64,000 bases of DNA from Luteolibacter sp. SL250 (lineage in GTDB: Bacteria > Verrucomicrobiota > Verrucomicrobiia > Verrucomicrobiales > Akkermansiaceae): positions 930,001 through 994,000 of the forward strand of contig NZ_CP113054.1 in assembly GCF_026625605.1 (NCBI RefSeq). The letters are read 5' to 3'. A program made the position numbers and the translations under genes. The notes beneath the pieces were generated by a model, which saw only the letters and a list, made by a program, of their open reading frames with translations, made no database searches and was not told where the DNA came from. This document shows positions 56,248 to 64,000 of this stretch, piece by piece; position 1 is the stretch's first letter; every line of letters begins with the position of its first letter.

Positions 56248-59200
56248 ATGTACCGCTCCCTTAACCTCAACGAAGACCTGGCCCTCAAACAGGTCGTCAC
56301 CGACCGCTTTTCCCTCGAAGACCGTGGCTTCGCCTGGCGCGAAGTCCTCCCTTCGGAAAAGCGCAATCCCATCCCGGACATCACCATCACCCGCGGCACC
56401 ACCGACACCCACTTCTCCCTGGAAGACGTCGCGGACGCCATCGGTGACTCCCTCACCGACCTCCTCATTTCCCGCAGTGAGGACGAGAAATCCATCTTCT
56501 CCGACGTCAACCGCAAGTTCGTCTCCGACGTCGCCCACTCCGTCGCCTCCTTCCTCACCAAGTCCCTGGACGACGGCGGCCGCCTCCGCCTTTCCGAGGG
56601 CGACCTCTACCTCCTCATCGAAAAGGCCCTCCTCGAGAACGAGGCCTACGACGTGGCGAAGTCCCTCGCCTTCCGCCGCTCCCTGGAGAAGACCGGCTCC
56701 GTCGATGTCAACGCCAACCCCCACGCCCTCCCCGTCCGCCTGATCCGCCGCAGCGGCAACGTCGTCCCGTGGTCGGAGACCAAGATCGAGATCGCCGTGC
56801 GGAAGGCCTTCCTCACCATCAAGGAAAACCCGGAGCCCGCCGTCGAGGTCGCCAAGGCCGTCACCGACCGCGTCCGTTGCGGTGACTCCTCCTTCGTCCA
56901 CATCGAGGACGTCCAGGACATGGTCCAGGAGGAACTCATGCGCCAGGGCCACTTCAAGGCCGCCACCCACTACGTCCGCTACCGCGACGAGCGCGCCCGC
57001 CTCCGCCGCGAGGAGGAGGAAAACACCGACGACGCCAACCAGGAGTTCATGATCACCGTCATCACGGATGACGGCCAGTCCTCCTTCTGGGACGGCAGTG
57101 AGTTGCGCAAACGCATCGCCTACGCCTCCATCGGCCTCGACATCGACATGCCGGAAGCCGAGATCGAGCGCGAGCTCCGCCGCTCCGTCGGCAGTGAGAT
57201 CTCCGAAAAGGACCTCAAGAACACCATCATCCTCAATGCGAAGGCCCTCATCGAGAAAGACGCCGACTTCGACAAGTTCGCCGGCCGCATCCTCCTCTCC
57301 TACATCTATGAGGAAGTCCTCGACTGGAGCATCCAGCGCGACGGCATCGACAAGCTCAAGGCCGCGCACAAGGCCGCCTTCAAGAGCTACCTGAAACACG
57401 GCGTCGCCATCAAGCGCCTCCACCCGGAGATCCTGGAGGCCTACAACCTCGACAAGCTCGCGGAAGCCTTCGACCCCACCGCGGACCTGGACTTCGACTA
57501 CCTCGGCATCCAGACCATGTATGACCGCTACCTCATCGTGGACAAGACCGGGGCAAAGCAGCGCCGCATCGAGACGCCCCAGTTCTTCTGGATGCGCGTC
57601 GCCATGGGCCTCTTCAAGAAAGAGGAAACCGCCCGGGAGGACTGGGCCATCCGCCTTTACAACCTCTACAAAGGCCGCCGCTTCTGCTCCTCCACGCCCA
57701 CCCTCTTCAACTCCGGCACCCTCCACAGCCAGCTTTCCTCCTGCTACCTCTACAAGGTGGACGACTCCATCGAGTCCATCATGCAGCGCGGCATCGCGGA
57801 AAACGCCTACCTTTCCAAGTGGGCCGGCGGCCTCGGTGGATCATGGACCGCCGTCCGCGGCACCGGCGGCTACATCCAGGGCACCAATGGCGAGTCCCAA
57901 GGCATCATCCCGTTCCTGAAGCTCCACAACGACCAGCTCGTCGCCGTCAACCAGGGCGGGAAACGCCGCGGCTCCGGCTGCGCCTACCTCGAGACCTGGC
58001 ACAACGACATCGAGGACTTCCTCGAGCTGCGGAAAAACACCGGTGACGAGCGCCGCCGCTGCCATGACATGAACACCGCCAACTGGATCCCCGACCTCTT
58101 CATGAAGCGCATGGAGGACCGGGAACAGTGGACCCTTTTCCGGTCGAACGAGGTCCCGGACCTCCACAACCTCTACGGCCAGGCCTTCGAGCGCCGCTAC
58201 ACGGAGTACGAACAGATGGCTGCCGATGGCAAGATCTGGGGCCGCCAGTTCCCCGCCCTGGAGCTCTGGAAGAGCATGCTCAAGATGCTGTTCGAGACCG
58301 GCCACCCATGGATCACCTTCAAGGATCCCTGCAACGTCCGCTCCCCGCAGGACCACGTCGGCGTCATCCACTCGTCCAACCTCTGCACGGAGATCACGCT
58401 GAACACCTCGGATGAGGAAACCGCCGTCTGCAACCTCGGCTCCGTCATCCTGGACACCCACATCACCCGGGACGGCGCCCTCGACCATGAGATGCTGAAG
58501 GAGACCATCACCGTCGCCATCCGCGCCCTGGACAACGTCATCGACATCAACTTCTACCCCACCACCGCCGCCGCCACCGCCAACAGCCGCCACCGCCCCA
58601 TCGGCATGGGCGTCATGGGCCTCCAGAACGCCCTCTACAAGCGGAACCTCGCCTTCGCCTCGGACGCCGCCGTCGAGTTCAATGACGAGTTCATGGAAGC
58701 CATCGCCTACTACGCCTACAGCGCCTCCAGCGACCTCGCCGCGGAGCGCGGCACCTACTCCACCTACAAGGGGAGCAAGTGGGACCGCGGCCTCATGCCA
58801 CAGGACACCCTCGATCTCCTCGAGGACGAGCGCGGTCGCAAGATCGACGTCCCGCGCGGCGGAAAGATGGATTGGTCCGTCGTCCGGGAAAAGATCGCGA
58901 AGAACGGCATGCGGAACTCCAACGTCCTCGCCATCGCCCCCACCGCGACGATCTCGAACATCACCGGCACCACCCCCTGCATCGAGCCGAACTACAAGAA
59001 CCTCTACGTGAAGTCCAACCTCTCCGGCGAATTCATTGTCCTTAACCGGGAGCTCGTGCGGGATCTGAAAAAAGCCGGCCTCTGGAACCAGGAAATGGTG
59101 GATGAACTCAAATACTTCAAAGGAGAACTTGAGGACATCGATTGCATCCCCGCCGAAATCAAGAAGAAGCATAAGACCGTCTTCGGCATACCGTTCGAAT

Positions 59201-59529
59201 ACATCATCGACGCTGCCGCCCGCCGGCAGAAGTGGATCGACCAATCTCAGTCGGTGAACCTGTTCCTCGCCACCCCGGACATGAAGACCCTCTCGCACAT
59301 GTATCGCCGCGCTTGGGACAAGGGCCTCAAGACTACCTACTACCTCCGCACTCTCCAGGCCAACGACAGCGAATCGTTTACTGGGAAAGTCGTGAAAGAT
59401 ATCCGCGGCTTCATGGCCGGTGCCACCGCCCCGGCAACGGCTCCGAAGCGGGAATACACCGCGGAAGAGAAGAACGCCTGCAGCATCGATGCGATGCTGA
59501 ACGGCGGGACGTGTGAGGCTTGCCAATAA
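56248..59529 (+). CDS. nrdA: Ribonucleotide reductase alpha subunit
   Basis: Catalytic subunit, 1093 residues, close to the roughly 1040 of the chlamydial protein and much longer than E. coli NrdA (about 760). The extra N-terminal 380 residues contain ATP-cone domains (about 45-140 and 165-255, with SGNVVPWSETKIEIAVRKAF) for dATP/ATP activity control. Catalytic residues: Cys499 (SSCYLY), Asn711-Cys713-Glu715 (SNLCTE), Cys728 (AVCNLG), the Tyr pair 1031-1032 (TTYYLR) and the C-terminal thiol shuttle Cys1089/Cys1092 (GTCEACQ). Forms the enzyme with NrdB at 54626. Confidence 0.96.
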   Translation: MYRSLNLNEDLALKQVVTDRFSLEDRGFAWREVLPSEKRNPIPDITITRGTTDTHFSLEDVADAIGDSLTDLLISRSEDEKSIFSDVNRKFVSDVAHSVASFLTKSLDDGGRLRLSEGDLYLLIEKALLENEAYDVAKSLAFRRSLEKTGSVDVNANPHALPVRLIRRSGNVVPWSETKIEIAVRKAFLTIKENPEPAVEVAKAVTDRVRCGDSSFVHIEDVQDMVQEELMRQGHFKAATHYVRYRDERARLRREEEENTDDANQEFMITVITDDGQSSFWDGSELRKRIAYASIGLDIDMPEAEIERELRRSVGSEISEKDLKNTIILNAKALIEKDADFDKFAGRILLSYIYEEVLDWSIQRDGIDKLKAAHKAAFKSYLKHGVAIKRLHPEILEAYNLDKLAEAFDPTADLDFDYLGIQTMYDRYLIVDKTGAKQRRIETPQFFWMRVAMGLFKKEETAREDWAIRLYNLYKGRRFCSSTPTLFNSGTLHSQLSSCYLYKVDDSIESIMQRGIAENAYLSKWAGGLGGSWTAVRGTGGYIQGTNGESQGIIPFLKLHNDQLVAVNQGGKRRGSGCAYLETWHNDIEDFLELRKNTGDERRRCHDMNTANWIPDLFMKRMEDREQWTLFRSNEVPDLHNLYGQAFERRYTEYEQMAADGKIWGRQFPALELWKSMLKMLFETGHPWITFKDPCNVRSPQDHVGVIHSSNLCTEITLNTSDEETAVCNLGSVILDTHITRDGALDHEMLKETITVAIRALDNVIDINFYPTTAAATANSRHRPIGMGVMGLQNALYKRNLAFASDAAVEFNDEFMEAIAYYAYSASSDLAAERGTYSTYKGSKWDRGLMPQDTLDLLEDERGRKIDVPRGGKMDWSVVREKIAKNGMRNSNVLAIAPTATISNITGTTPCIEPNYKNLYVKSNLSGEFIVLNRELVRDLKKAGLWNQEMVDELKYFKGELEDIDCIPAEIKKKHKTVFGIPFEYIIDAAARRQKWIDQSQSVNLFLATPDMKTLSHMYRRAWDKGLKTTYYLRTLQANDSESFTGKVVKDIRGFMAGATAPATAPKREYTAEEKNACSIDAMLNGGTCEACQ

Positions 59530-59663
59530 TCAAGCCATTACCTTGATAAATTATGTGACAATCACTTATGAGCAAATCTGAAAAAAGAGAATCGAAAGAA
59601 TCCCGGTTCTATTTTTGAAGAGTGTAAAAAAATGAAGAGCACACCCAGATTTGGGTGTAAAAA
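59530..59663 (+). promoter_or_regulatory. AT-rich leader with start-codon-proximal hairpin
   Basis: 134 bp spacer where base composition switches from GC- to AT-rich. ACACCCA (59641-59647) and TGGGTGT (59652-59658) form a perfect 7-bp stem with a 4-base loop, 5 bases before the ATG at 59664. GTGTAAAAA-ATG occurs twice (near 59619 and 59655). GTGACAATCAC near 59555 is a second small palindrome. The hairpin could hide the ribosome site or be an operator. Confidence 0.5.
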
Positions 59664-60887
59664 ATGGACTCTATCACAAAAATTCATCAACCCTATAATA
59701 GAGAACAAAAGGCGCTTGAGTTAGAGCAAGCGTTCTCTCCTTCGTCCCCAATTTTAGAAAAGCAGTTCTTTGCGGGTAGGATCAGTGAAATCGATGAGGT
59801 AGTCGATTCAATCAATGAACGAGGACAGCATGTAATTGTCTATGGGGAAAGGGGGGTCGGTAAAACGTCGTTTTCAAATATTATAGGTAAGGAGCTCATA
59901 GGAGTTTTTCCTGTTAAGGTAACTTGCAATCGAAGTGATTCCTTCAAAAATATATGGGGGAAGGCATTTGCGAAAGTAAAGTTTGAGAAGAACTCAGTTG
60001 GAGTTGGTTACCTCCCCGTTAATACGGTAGAAGAGCTTCAATTAGACCTTTTTCTGCCTGAAAGTGAAAATGTCTCTCCGTTAGATATTCAACTAATTCT
60101 TGAAAAGGTCGAATTTAACTTACTATTTATTTTTGATGAATACGACTCCATTATAGACCCTGATATTCTGCGAAAAATGGCAGATACAATCAAGGCGCTG
60201 TCGGATAACGCTCCTAAGATCACCGTGATGATAGTGGGTATAGCGGACAATGTCGCTGGTTTAATTGGAGCTCATCCATCAATCGAGAGATGTATGAGGC
60301 AGGTGTTAATGCCTCGTATGTCTGATTCGGAATTAGATTTAATTATTAGCAGGGGCCTTGATTTCCTGGGATTCGGAGTTCAGCCGGAAGTAAGGGCGAG
60401 AGTGGTGAAGTTGTCGCAAGGCTTCCCTCATTTTACCCACTTGCTTACTAAGCAAGCAGCAAAAGCTACTATCGAAGATGGTGCTTTTACGATTGGATCC
60501 GAGCAATATGCTAGAGCTTTGGTGGCTAGCGTTGCGAGAGTTGATGAGTCAATCCGTTTGGTCTATCAACAAGCAACTTTTTCAACCAAAGATAAATCTA
60601 ATTTTGAGGCCGTTCTATGGGCTTGTGCAAATTCTGCATCCGATGAGCATGGAACCTTTAGTACGAAGGATGTCGTTTCTTCATTTGAAATTCTCACTAA
60701 GAAATCGGCTAAATCTGAATCTCTTTCATATCATGTGGGTAAGTTATGCTTAAAAGAGCGTGGATGCGTCCTTCATAGAGTGGAAGCAGGAAAATATGTG
60801 CGTTTCAGATTCGTTAATCCACTCTTTAGGGCTTATGTAAAGATGAAATATGAATCGGTGGTGAATGTGAGAAAATTGAGATTTTGA
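59664..60887 (+). CDS. ORC/Cdc6-like AAA+ ATPase with C-terminal winged helix
   Basis: 407 residues. Walker A GERGVGKTS (61-69) after FFAGRISEIDEVVDSINERG, Walker B LLFIFDEYD (153-161), sensor-1 MIVGIADN (189-196), and the sensor-2/arginine-finger region HPSIERCMRQVLMPRMSDSE (204-223). C-terminal residues about 330-400 (SYHVGKLCLKERGCVLHRVE, then FVNPLFRAYV) form a winged-helix DNA-binding module. Resembles nSTAND/ORC-type ATPases of defence islands. Its AT-rich codons differ sharply from all neighbours, suggesting lateral transfer. Pairs with the deaminase 23 bp downstream; probably senses or assembles with it. Confidence 0.82.
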   Translation: MDSITKIHQPYNREQKALELEQAFSPSSPILEKQFFAGRISEIDEVVDSINERGQHVIVYGERGVGKTSFSNIIGKELIGVFPVKVTCNRSDSFKNIWGKAFAKVKFEKNSVGVGYLPVNTVEELQLDLFLPESENVSPLDIQLILEKVEFNLLFIFDEYDSIIDPDILRKMADTIKALSDNAPKITVMIVGIADNVAGLIGAHPSIERCMRQVLMPRMSDSELDLIISRGLDFLGFGVQPEVRARVVKLSQGFPHFTHLLTKQAAKATIEDGAFTIGSEQYARALVASVARVDESIRLVYQQATFSTKDKSNFEAVLWACANSASDEHGTFSTKDVVSSFEILTKKSAKSESLSYHVGKLCLKERGCVLHRVEAGKYVRFRFVNPLFRAYVKMKYESVVNVRKLRF

Positions 60888-60910
60888 TCTATTGAGGTAA
60901 TCATATTATT

Positions 60911-62548
60911 ATGTCAGATATTTCATACACTCTTTTTCAGGAATCCAAGCATCCTACTGAATTGGTGTTTGGACTTGTTTACCCATTGGGAATCGAACGT
61001 GAAAGCTTGATTCAAGCATTGCGGGAAGAATTGAGTTTATATGGATATGATCTCAAGCATATCAGGATAAGTTCATTTCTTGCGAGTGCGAAATCAAAAG
61101 ATCCAGATTATAACTTTTCTGGAGATTATTTGAGGAGTCGCAATCTGATGAAGGCCGGGAACGAAACACGCGCCCTTTTCTCTGATGATATTCTGATGAG
61201 GTTGGCAACTTGGGAAATAAGGCAGTTGCGGAAGCAGGGGGTTCCTGCAAAACAGCAAGGGAAAGCAACCTCGATCAGAAAGGTCGTTTATCTGATCGAT
61301 TCAATTAAAAATCGAGCAGAACTTGAGTTTCTCAAGGGAATATATGCAAATGGGTTTTATCTGCTAGCATTAAATTCTCCAAAAGAAAGGCGCCGAGCTT
61401 TCTTGCTTACCAAGCGTGGCACTATAAATGAGAAGCAGGCACTCAAGCAAGTGAATGACTTAATGGATCTAGATCAAGATGATATAGATGGGCATGGTCA
61501 AGAAGTTGGGAAAGTTTTTCATTTGGCGGATTATTTTTTAGACGGAAACGCAGATGTCTCAGGTATTCAGGTCCGATTGGATCGATTTTTGAGAATGGTA
61601 TTCAACGATCCGTTTGTAACTCCGACTTTTGAAGAATATGCTATGCACGTTGCATATACCGCTGCGACCAAGACGGCGGACTTGTCAAGGCAGGTGGGGG
61701 CGGTTGTGGCCCAAAATCAATCTATACTATCGCTTGGAGCGAATGAGGTTCCTAAATTCGGAGGAGGCACTTATTGGCCATATACAGATGCAAGAGGAGT
61801 TGTTTTGGATTCTCCCGGAGGAAGGGATTACAAAAGGCTTTACGAGCCTAATAAGGCTGAAATTCAAGATATAAAACTTCAGTTGTTTGAAGGCCTTACA
61901 CAGGCGGGATTGATTAAGAAGACTCCATTAGCGTTGGGAGATGACCAGAAAAAGAAATTTAATGCGGTCATCGCGAAAACTCGGATTGATAGTTTGACCG
62001 AGTTCGGAAGAATGTTGCACGCGGAGATGGATGCCTTATTAGAATGTGCTAAACGGGGAGTTGCTACCGCGGATACGGAGATGTACGTGACAACTTTCCC
62101 ATGTCATAATTGTGCAAAGCATATCATAGGTGCAGGTGTTTCGCGTGTGGTGTATATTGAACCTTACCAGAAAAGCAAGGCCCCGGAGTTTCATGACGAT
62201 TCATGTGAATATTTAGATAGTCCTGGAAGTGGGACGATGTCGGAGCGATTGGTATTTACTCCGTTTGAGGGATTGGGGCCGCGCTATTATATGATGCTAT
62301 TTTCAATGATGCTAAGTCCGGGTGCTGAGAAAAAAAGAAGAGGTGAAGGAGGTAAGAAGCTCATATTTGATAAGGCTAATGCTGTTCCAAGGCTGAAGAT
62401 GCTTCCTCAGAATTATCTGCAATTAGAGGAATATGTGCTTCATGAGTTAGAGTCTAGTTTGGAGCCGAAAGCTGGAGGCTCAAGAGGCGCTAGGCGTTCT
62501 AAGCCTTATCTGAAGAAGGGGCGTAGGCATGGTGCGCAAAACAAATGA
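60911..62548 (+). CDS. AvcD-like deoxycytidylate deaminase with N-terminal kinase-like domain
   Basis: 545 residues. N-terminal domain (about 15-235) resembles the nucleotide-kinase-like part of AvcD/dCTP deaminase defence proteins: ELVFGLVYPLGIERESLIQA, where the P-loop lacks the usual GK(S/T). The C-terminal cytidine-deaminase fold (about 240-520) has the zinc/catalytic motif HAE (370-372, LHAEMDALLECAKRG) and PCHNC (397-401, zinc Cys398 and Cys401). Family members deplete dCTP during phage infection. Located directly downstream of the ATPase, in the same AT-rich composition. A basic C-terminal tail (KPYLKKGRRHG) may bind nucleic acid. Confidence 0.82.
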   Translation: MSDISYTLFQESKHPTELVFGLVYPLGIERESLIQALREELSLYGYDLKHIRISSFLASAKSKDPDYNFSGDYLRSRNLMKAGNETRALFSDDILMRLATWEIRQLRKQGVPAKQQGKATSIRKVVYLIDSIKNRAELEFLKGIYANGFYLLALNSPKERRRAFLLTKRGTINEKQALKQVNDLMDLDQDDIDGHGQEVGKVFHLADYFLDGNADVSGIQVRLDRFLRMVFNDPFVTPTFEEYAMHVAYTAATKTADLSRQVGAVVAQNQSILSLGANEVPKFGGGTYWPYTDARGVVLDSPGGRDYKRLYEPNKAEIQDIKLQLFEGLTQAGLIKKTPLALGDDQKKKFNAVIAKTRIDSLTEFGRMLHAEMDALLECAKRGVATADTEMYVTTFPCHNCAKHIIGAGVSRVVYIEPYQKSKAPEFHDDSCEYLDSPGSGTMSERLVFTPFEGLGPRYYMMLFSMMLSPGAEKKRRGEGGKKLIFDKANAVPRLKMLPQNYLQLEEYVLHELESSLEPKAGGSRGARRSKPYLKKGRRHGAQNK

Positions 62549-62570
62549 ATAACTATTTTTGAAAATTTAA

Positions 62571-62598
62571 TTGACATTGCGATAATAACATATATATT
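62571..62598 (+). promoter_or_regulatory. Strong sigma-70-like promoter
   Basis: TTGACA at 62571-62576 and TATATT at 62593-62598, spacer 16. Consensus -35 and near-consensus -10. It starts a new transcript after the deaminase gene, at about 62605. Confidence 0.7.
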
Positions 62599-62606
62599 TA
62601 TTGCCG

Positions 62607-62798
62607 ATGAAACCAGTCCTGCGATCTTCTCTTTCTCCTGCATTTGTTGAAAAATTTGATCAAGCGCCTAAAAGTAAATCATCAACTTACCAAGATACCG
62701 TTAGGTATTTTAGTGGTTCCATAGACACAAGAAATTCAAATTCAAAAGATGAAGTGTCACGTCTTGGTGTGGATCGAATCAGATCTCCTAAGAGATAA
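62607..62798 (+). CDS. Possible small protein or the body of a small RNA
   Basis: ATG at 62607 gives 63 residues (MKPVLRSSLSPAFVEKFDQA and on to LGVDRIRSPKR), Ser/Lys-rich and of no known family. The ATG is almost at the predicted transcription start, so translation would be leaderless. With promoter at 62571 and terminator at 62822 the transcript is about 250 nt, so this might equally be a regulatory RNA, as AvcI is for AvcD. Coding status unproven. Confidence 0.35.
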   Translation: MKPVLRSSLSPAFVEKFDQAPKSKSSTYQDTVRYFSGSIDTRNSNSKDEVSRLGVDRIRSPKR

Positions 62799-62821
62799 TA
62801 TAAGTGATAATCTTATTGAAG

Positions 62822-62857
62822 ATGCAAAGGCGGTCATGCGTCTTTGCATTTTTTTTG
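62822..62857 (+). terminator. Rho-independent terminator
   Basis: ATGCAAAG (62822-62829) pairs with CTTTGCAT (62842-62849), extended inside by GCG/CGT, then a run of eight T. Ends the short unit after the deaminase gene. Confidence 0.88.
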
Positions 62858-63018
62858 AGGGTTCATGTCAGGTTGTATATCTGATATGCGAGATCATCCG
62901 ACGAATTATTTCGGGCATCAGTCTGTGCAGTCATGCTTGGTGTTGCTATAAGTGGTGGTGTCATTCTTGCAGGTTTCCTGCATGCGGGGCCGGTTTATTT
63001 CGAGACGAAGCCGACTAG

Positions 63019-63400
63019 GTGCCAGACAGCAACTTTCTATGAGAACAGCTGGAGAGGGGGTGATAAACACCACACCTATCGGTATCTCTCAAGTCGACCA
63101 GCTACCATATCGGTTGGAAACCCGTTTTCCATAGGCGGATTCGGCCGCACATTGCCTGCCAACAAGCATGAGCAGCTCAAGACGAGGGAAATGTGTCCGT
63201 GGCGATCAGGTCGGGTCGTCTCTGTGAAGCCATGAAGAGGTGTTAGATGGAACCTGTACGAAGGAGAGTAGGGCCCACGGGAAGTGGGTTGCTGCTATAA
63301 GGATTATCCATCGCGACAGCACCAATACCGTGGTTTGTAAAAATCTCGTGGCGTTAACAGGGCGCTATGAAAGCGGCAGCGTTGGATTTTCCCCTTATTC
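63019..63400 (+). mobile_element. Possible 5' fragment of a group II intron or other structured RNA
   Basis: The stretch 62858-63415 has no convincing gene. From GTGCCAGACAGC at 63019 it holds many paired segments and phrases such as GTGAAGCCATGAAGAGG and GATGGAACCTGTACGAAGGA (about 63222-63265), which remind me of the domain I part of bacterial group II introns that precedes the reverse transcriptase. No reverse transcriptase frame or domain V/VI follows, so it would be a truncated remnant. Recognition by memory only. Confidence 0.3.
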
Positions 63401-63415
63401 CGTCCGATGGGAATG

Positions 63416-64000
63416 TCATTCCCTCTCCAGCGTCTCATGGACCGTCTTCACCAACTGCTCATCCAGTTTGAGCGAGCTGGCCAGACGGCGGAGGAAGAGG
63501 TGCTCCGAGGGTGAGTCCAGGTCGATGGCGGTGAGGGCGGCGCCGTAGATCTCGCTGGCTTCCTCCGGGCCGTTGGCCAGACCGGCGATGTGCTCGACGG
63601 TGGGCGGGGCGTTGAGGGCGCTGGTGAGCCGCGCTTTTTCCGCAGGCTCCACCGGGGCCTGGTCGATGGCACCGGCCAGGGCGGTCATTTCGATGCTGTC
63701 GATGGTGCCGTCCGCCGCCGCGGCGGCGATCATCGCGAGGATCATCTTCATCGGCAGCTCGCCGGTGACCTTCACCTGCACGGCGGCCACCTCCAGATTC
63801 GCCGGCAGCGGCGGGGGAGGGGTGGCCGGGGCGGGTGCCGGGGTCGCGGGAAGCGCGGCCGCCGTCTGGGAAACCTGCTGGCTCTGCTGCCACTTCTGGT
63901 AGGCGTAGTAGCCTATCCCCGCCAGTGCCGCCATGCCGCCCACCTTCACCGCGTTTTTCTGGATCTTGCTCCGCGCCTTGGAATTCATCAGCACGGAAAC
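63416..64000 (-). CDS. DUF533 (YebE/TerB-like) protein, 5' partial
   Basis: At least 192 residues. A membrane-proximal hydrophobic part (VKVGGMAALAGIGYYAYQKW), an Ala/Pro linker, then a TerB-like helical domain: MILAMIAAAAADGTIDSIEM, where ADGTID matches the DUF533 acidic loop, and EIYGAALTAIDLDSPSEHLFLRRLA. The frame stays open to the window edge and full-length relatives have more N-terminal residues, so the start is probably outside; internal GTG 63994 or ATG 63988 are alternatives. Inner-membrane protein of unknown role. GC-rich, thus core genome again. Confidence 0.8.
   Translation of the reverse strand, partial: VSVLMNSKARSKIQKNAVKVGGMAALAGIGYYAYQKWQQSQQVSQTAAALPATPAPAPATPPPPLPANLEVAAVQVKVTGELPMKMILAMIAAAAADGTIDSIEMTALAGAIDQAPVEPAEKARLTSALNAPPTVEHIAGLANGPEEASEIYGAALTAIDLDSPSEHLFLRRLASSLKLDEQLVKTVHETLERE

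Noticed and set aside
56236-57726. 496-codon minus-strand frame over the start of nrdA
   Set aside because: Shadow of the ATP-cone region of nrdA; no family similarity.
57841-59526. 561-codon minus-strand frame over nrdA
   Set aside because: Antisense to nrdA; Val/Gly/Glu-rich shadow.
60911-62548. Deaminase as a housekeeping dCMP deaminase (ComEB)
   Set aside because: ComEB-type enzymes are about 150-190 residues; this protein has a large N-terminal kinase-like domain and lies in an AT-rich island with an ATPase.
62749-63235. Overlapping small frames after the defence genes
   Set aside because: They cross the terminator at 62822-62857 and have irregular composition rich in Cys and Trp, unlike real small proteins here.

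Overview
The window is a chromosomal segment of a GC-rich bacterium, most probably a member of the Verrucomicrobiota near Luteolibacter or Haloferula. Pointers are PEP-CTERM proteins ending in an Arg cluster, a secreted protein of the TIGR02597 type, a very large propeller/HEAT/cytochrome c protein of the kind common in Planctomycetes and Verrucomicrobia, a ribonucleotide reductase of the chlamydial type, and families of palindromic intergenic repeats. Cell-envelope genes (lpxK, signal peptidase I, secG, lipoproteins) indicate a diderm cell. No rRNA, tRNA or CRISPR array was seen. The assignment rests on protein style, not on a marker gene.

Layout. 1-9.5 kb: release factor 3 (5' end outside the window), a DUF2062 protein, a lipoprotein hydrolase, phosphofructokinase, then four overlapping minus-strand genes that form an A-B-A-B tandem of two paralogous secreted helical proteins. 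9.8-19.3 kb: a histone-deacetylase-like enzyme, a frameshifted PEP-CTERM gene, an orphan RelE-like toxin, a TPR protein, ComEC, TrmB, accB-accC and thiE. 19.3-27.3 kb: a PfkB sugar kinase, a TIGR02597/PEP-CTERM pair with clearly lower GC, signal peptidase I, a squalene/phytoene synthase, a glycine-zipper lipoprotein, a cell-wall amidase and folP. 27.3-38.5 kb: two unknown envelope proteins, cytochrome c proteins, a serine hydrolase fused to a NamZ-like DUF1343 domain, a YpfJ-type metalloprotease and a Gfo/Idh/MocA oxidoreductase. 38.5-54.1 kb: rhomboid and secG, a polysaccharide deacetylase, HupE, lpxK, an enolase-superfamily enzyme, a cytochrome/propeller pair, ybeY-pgpH, a small lipoprotein, a hydroxyacid dehydrogenase, and the conserved yceD-rpmF-plsX cluster.

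54.6-59.5 kb carries class I ribonucleotide reductase. Its beta subunit lacks the radical tyrosine and has the Glu ligand typical of the chlamydial Mn/Fe class Ic enzyme. A four-helix-bundle gene flanked by inverted repeats sits between nrdB and nrdA.

59.55-62.9 kb is an AT-rich island immediately downstream of nrdA. It holds an ORC/Cdc6-like AAA+ ATPase with a C-terminal winged helix, followed 23 bp later by an AvcD-like deoxycytidylate deaminase, which is an anti-phage nucleotide-depletion family, and then a short transcription unit with its own promoter and terminator. ATPase plus deaminase resembles the logic of RADAR but uses a cytidine deaminase. This is the best candidate for an undescribed system here. 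A possible structured-RNA or group II intron remnant follows, then a DUF533 gene that runs off the window.
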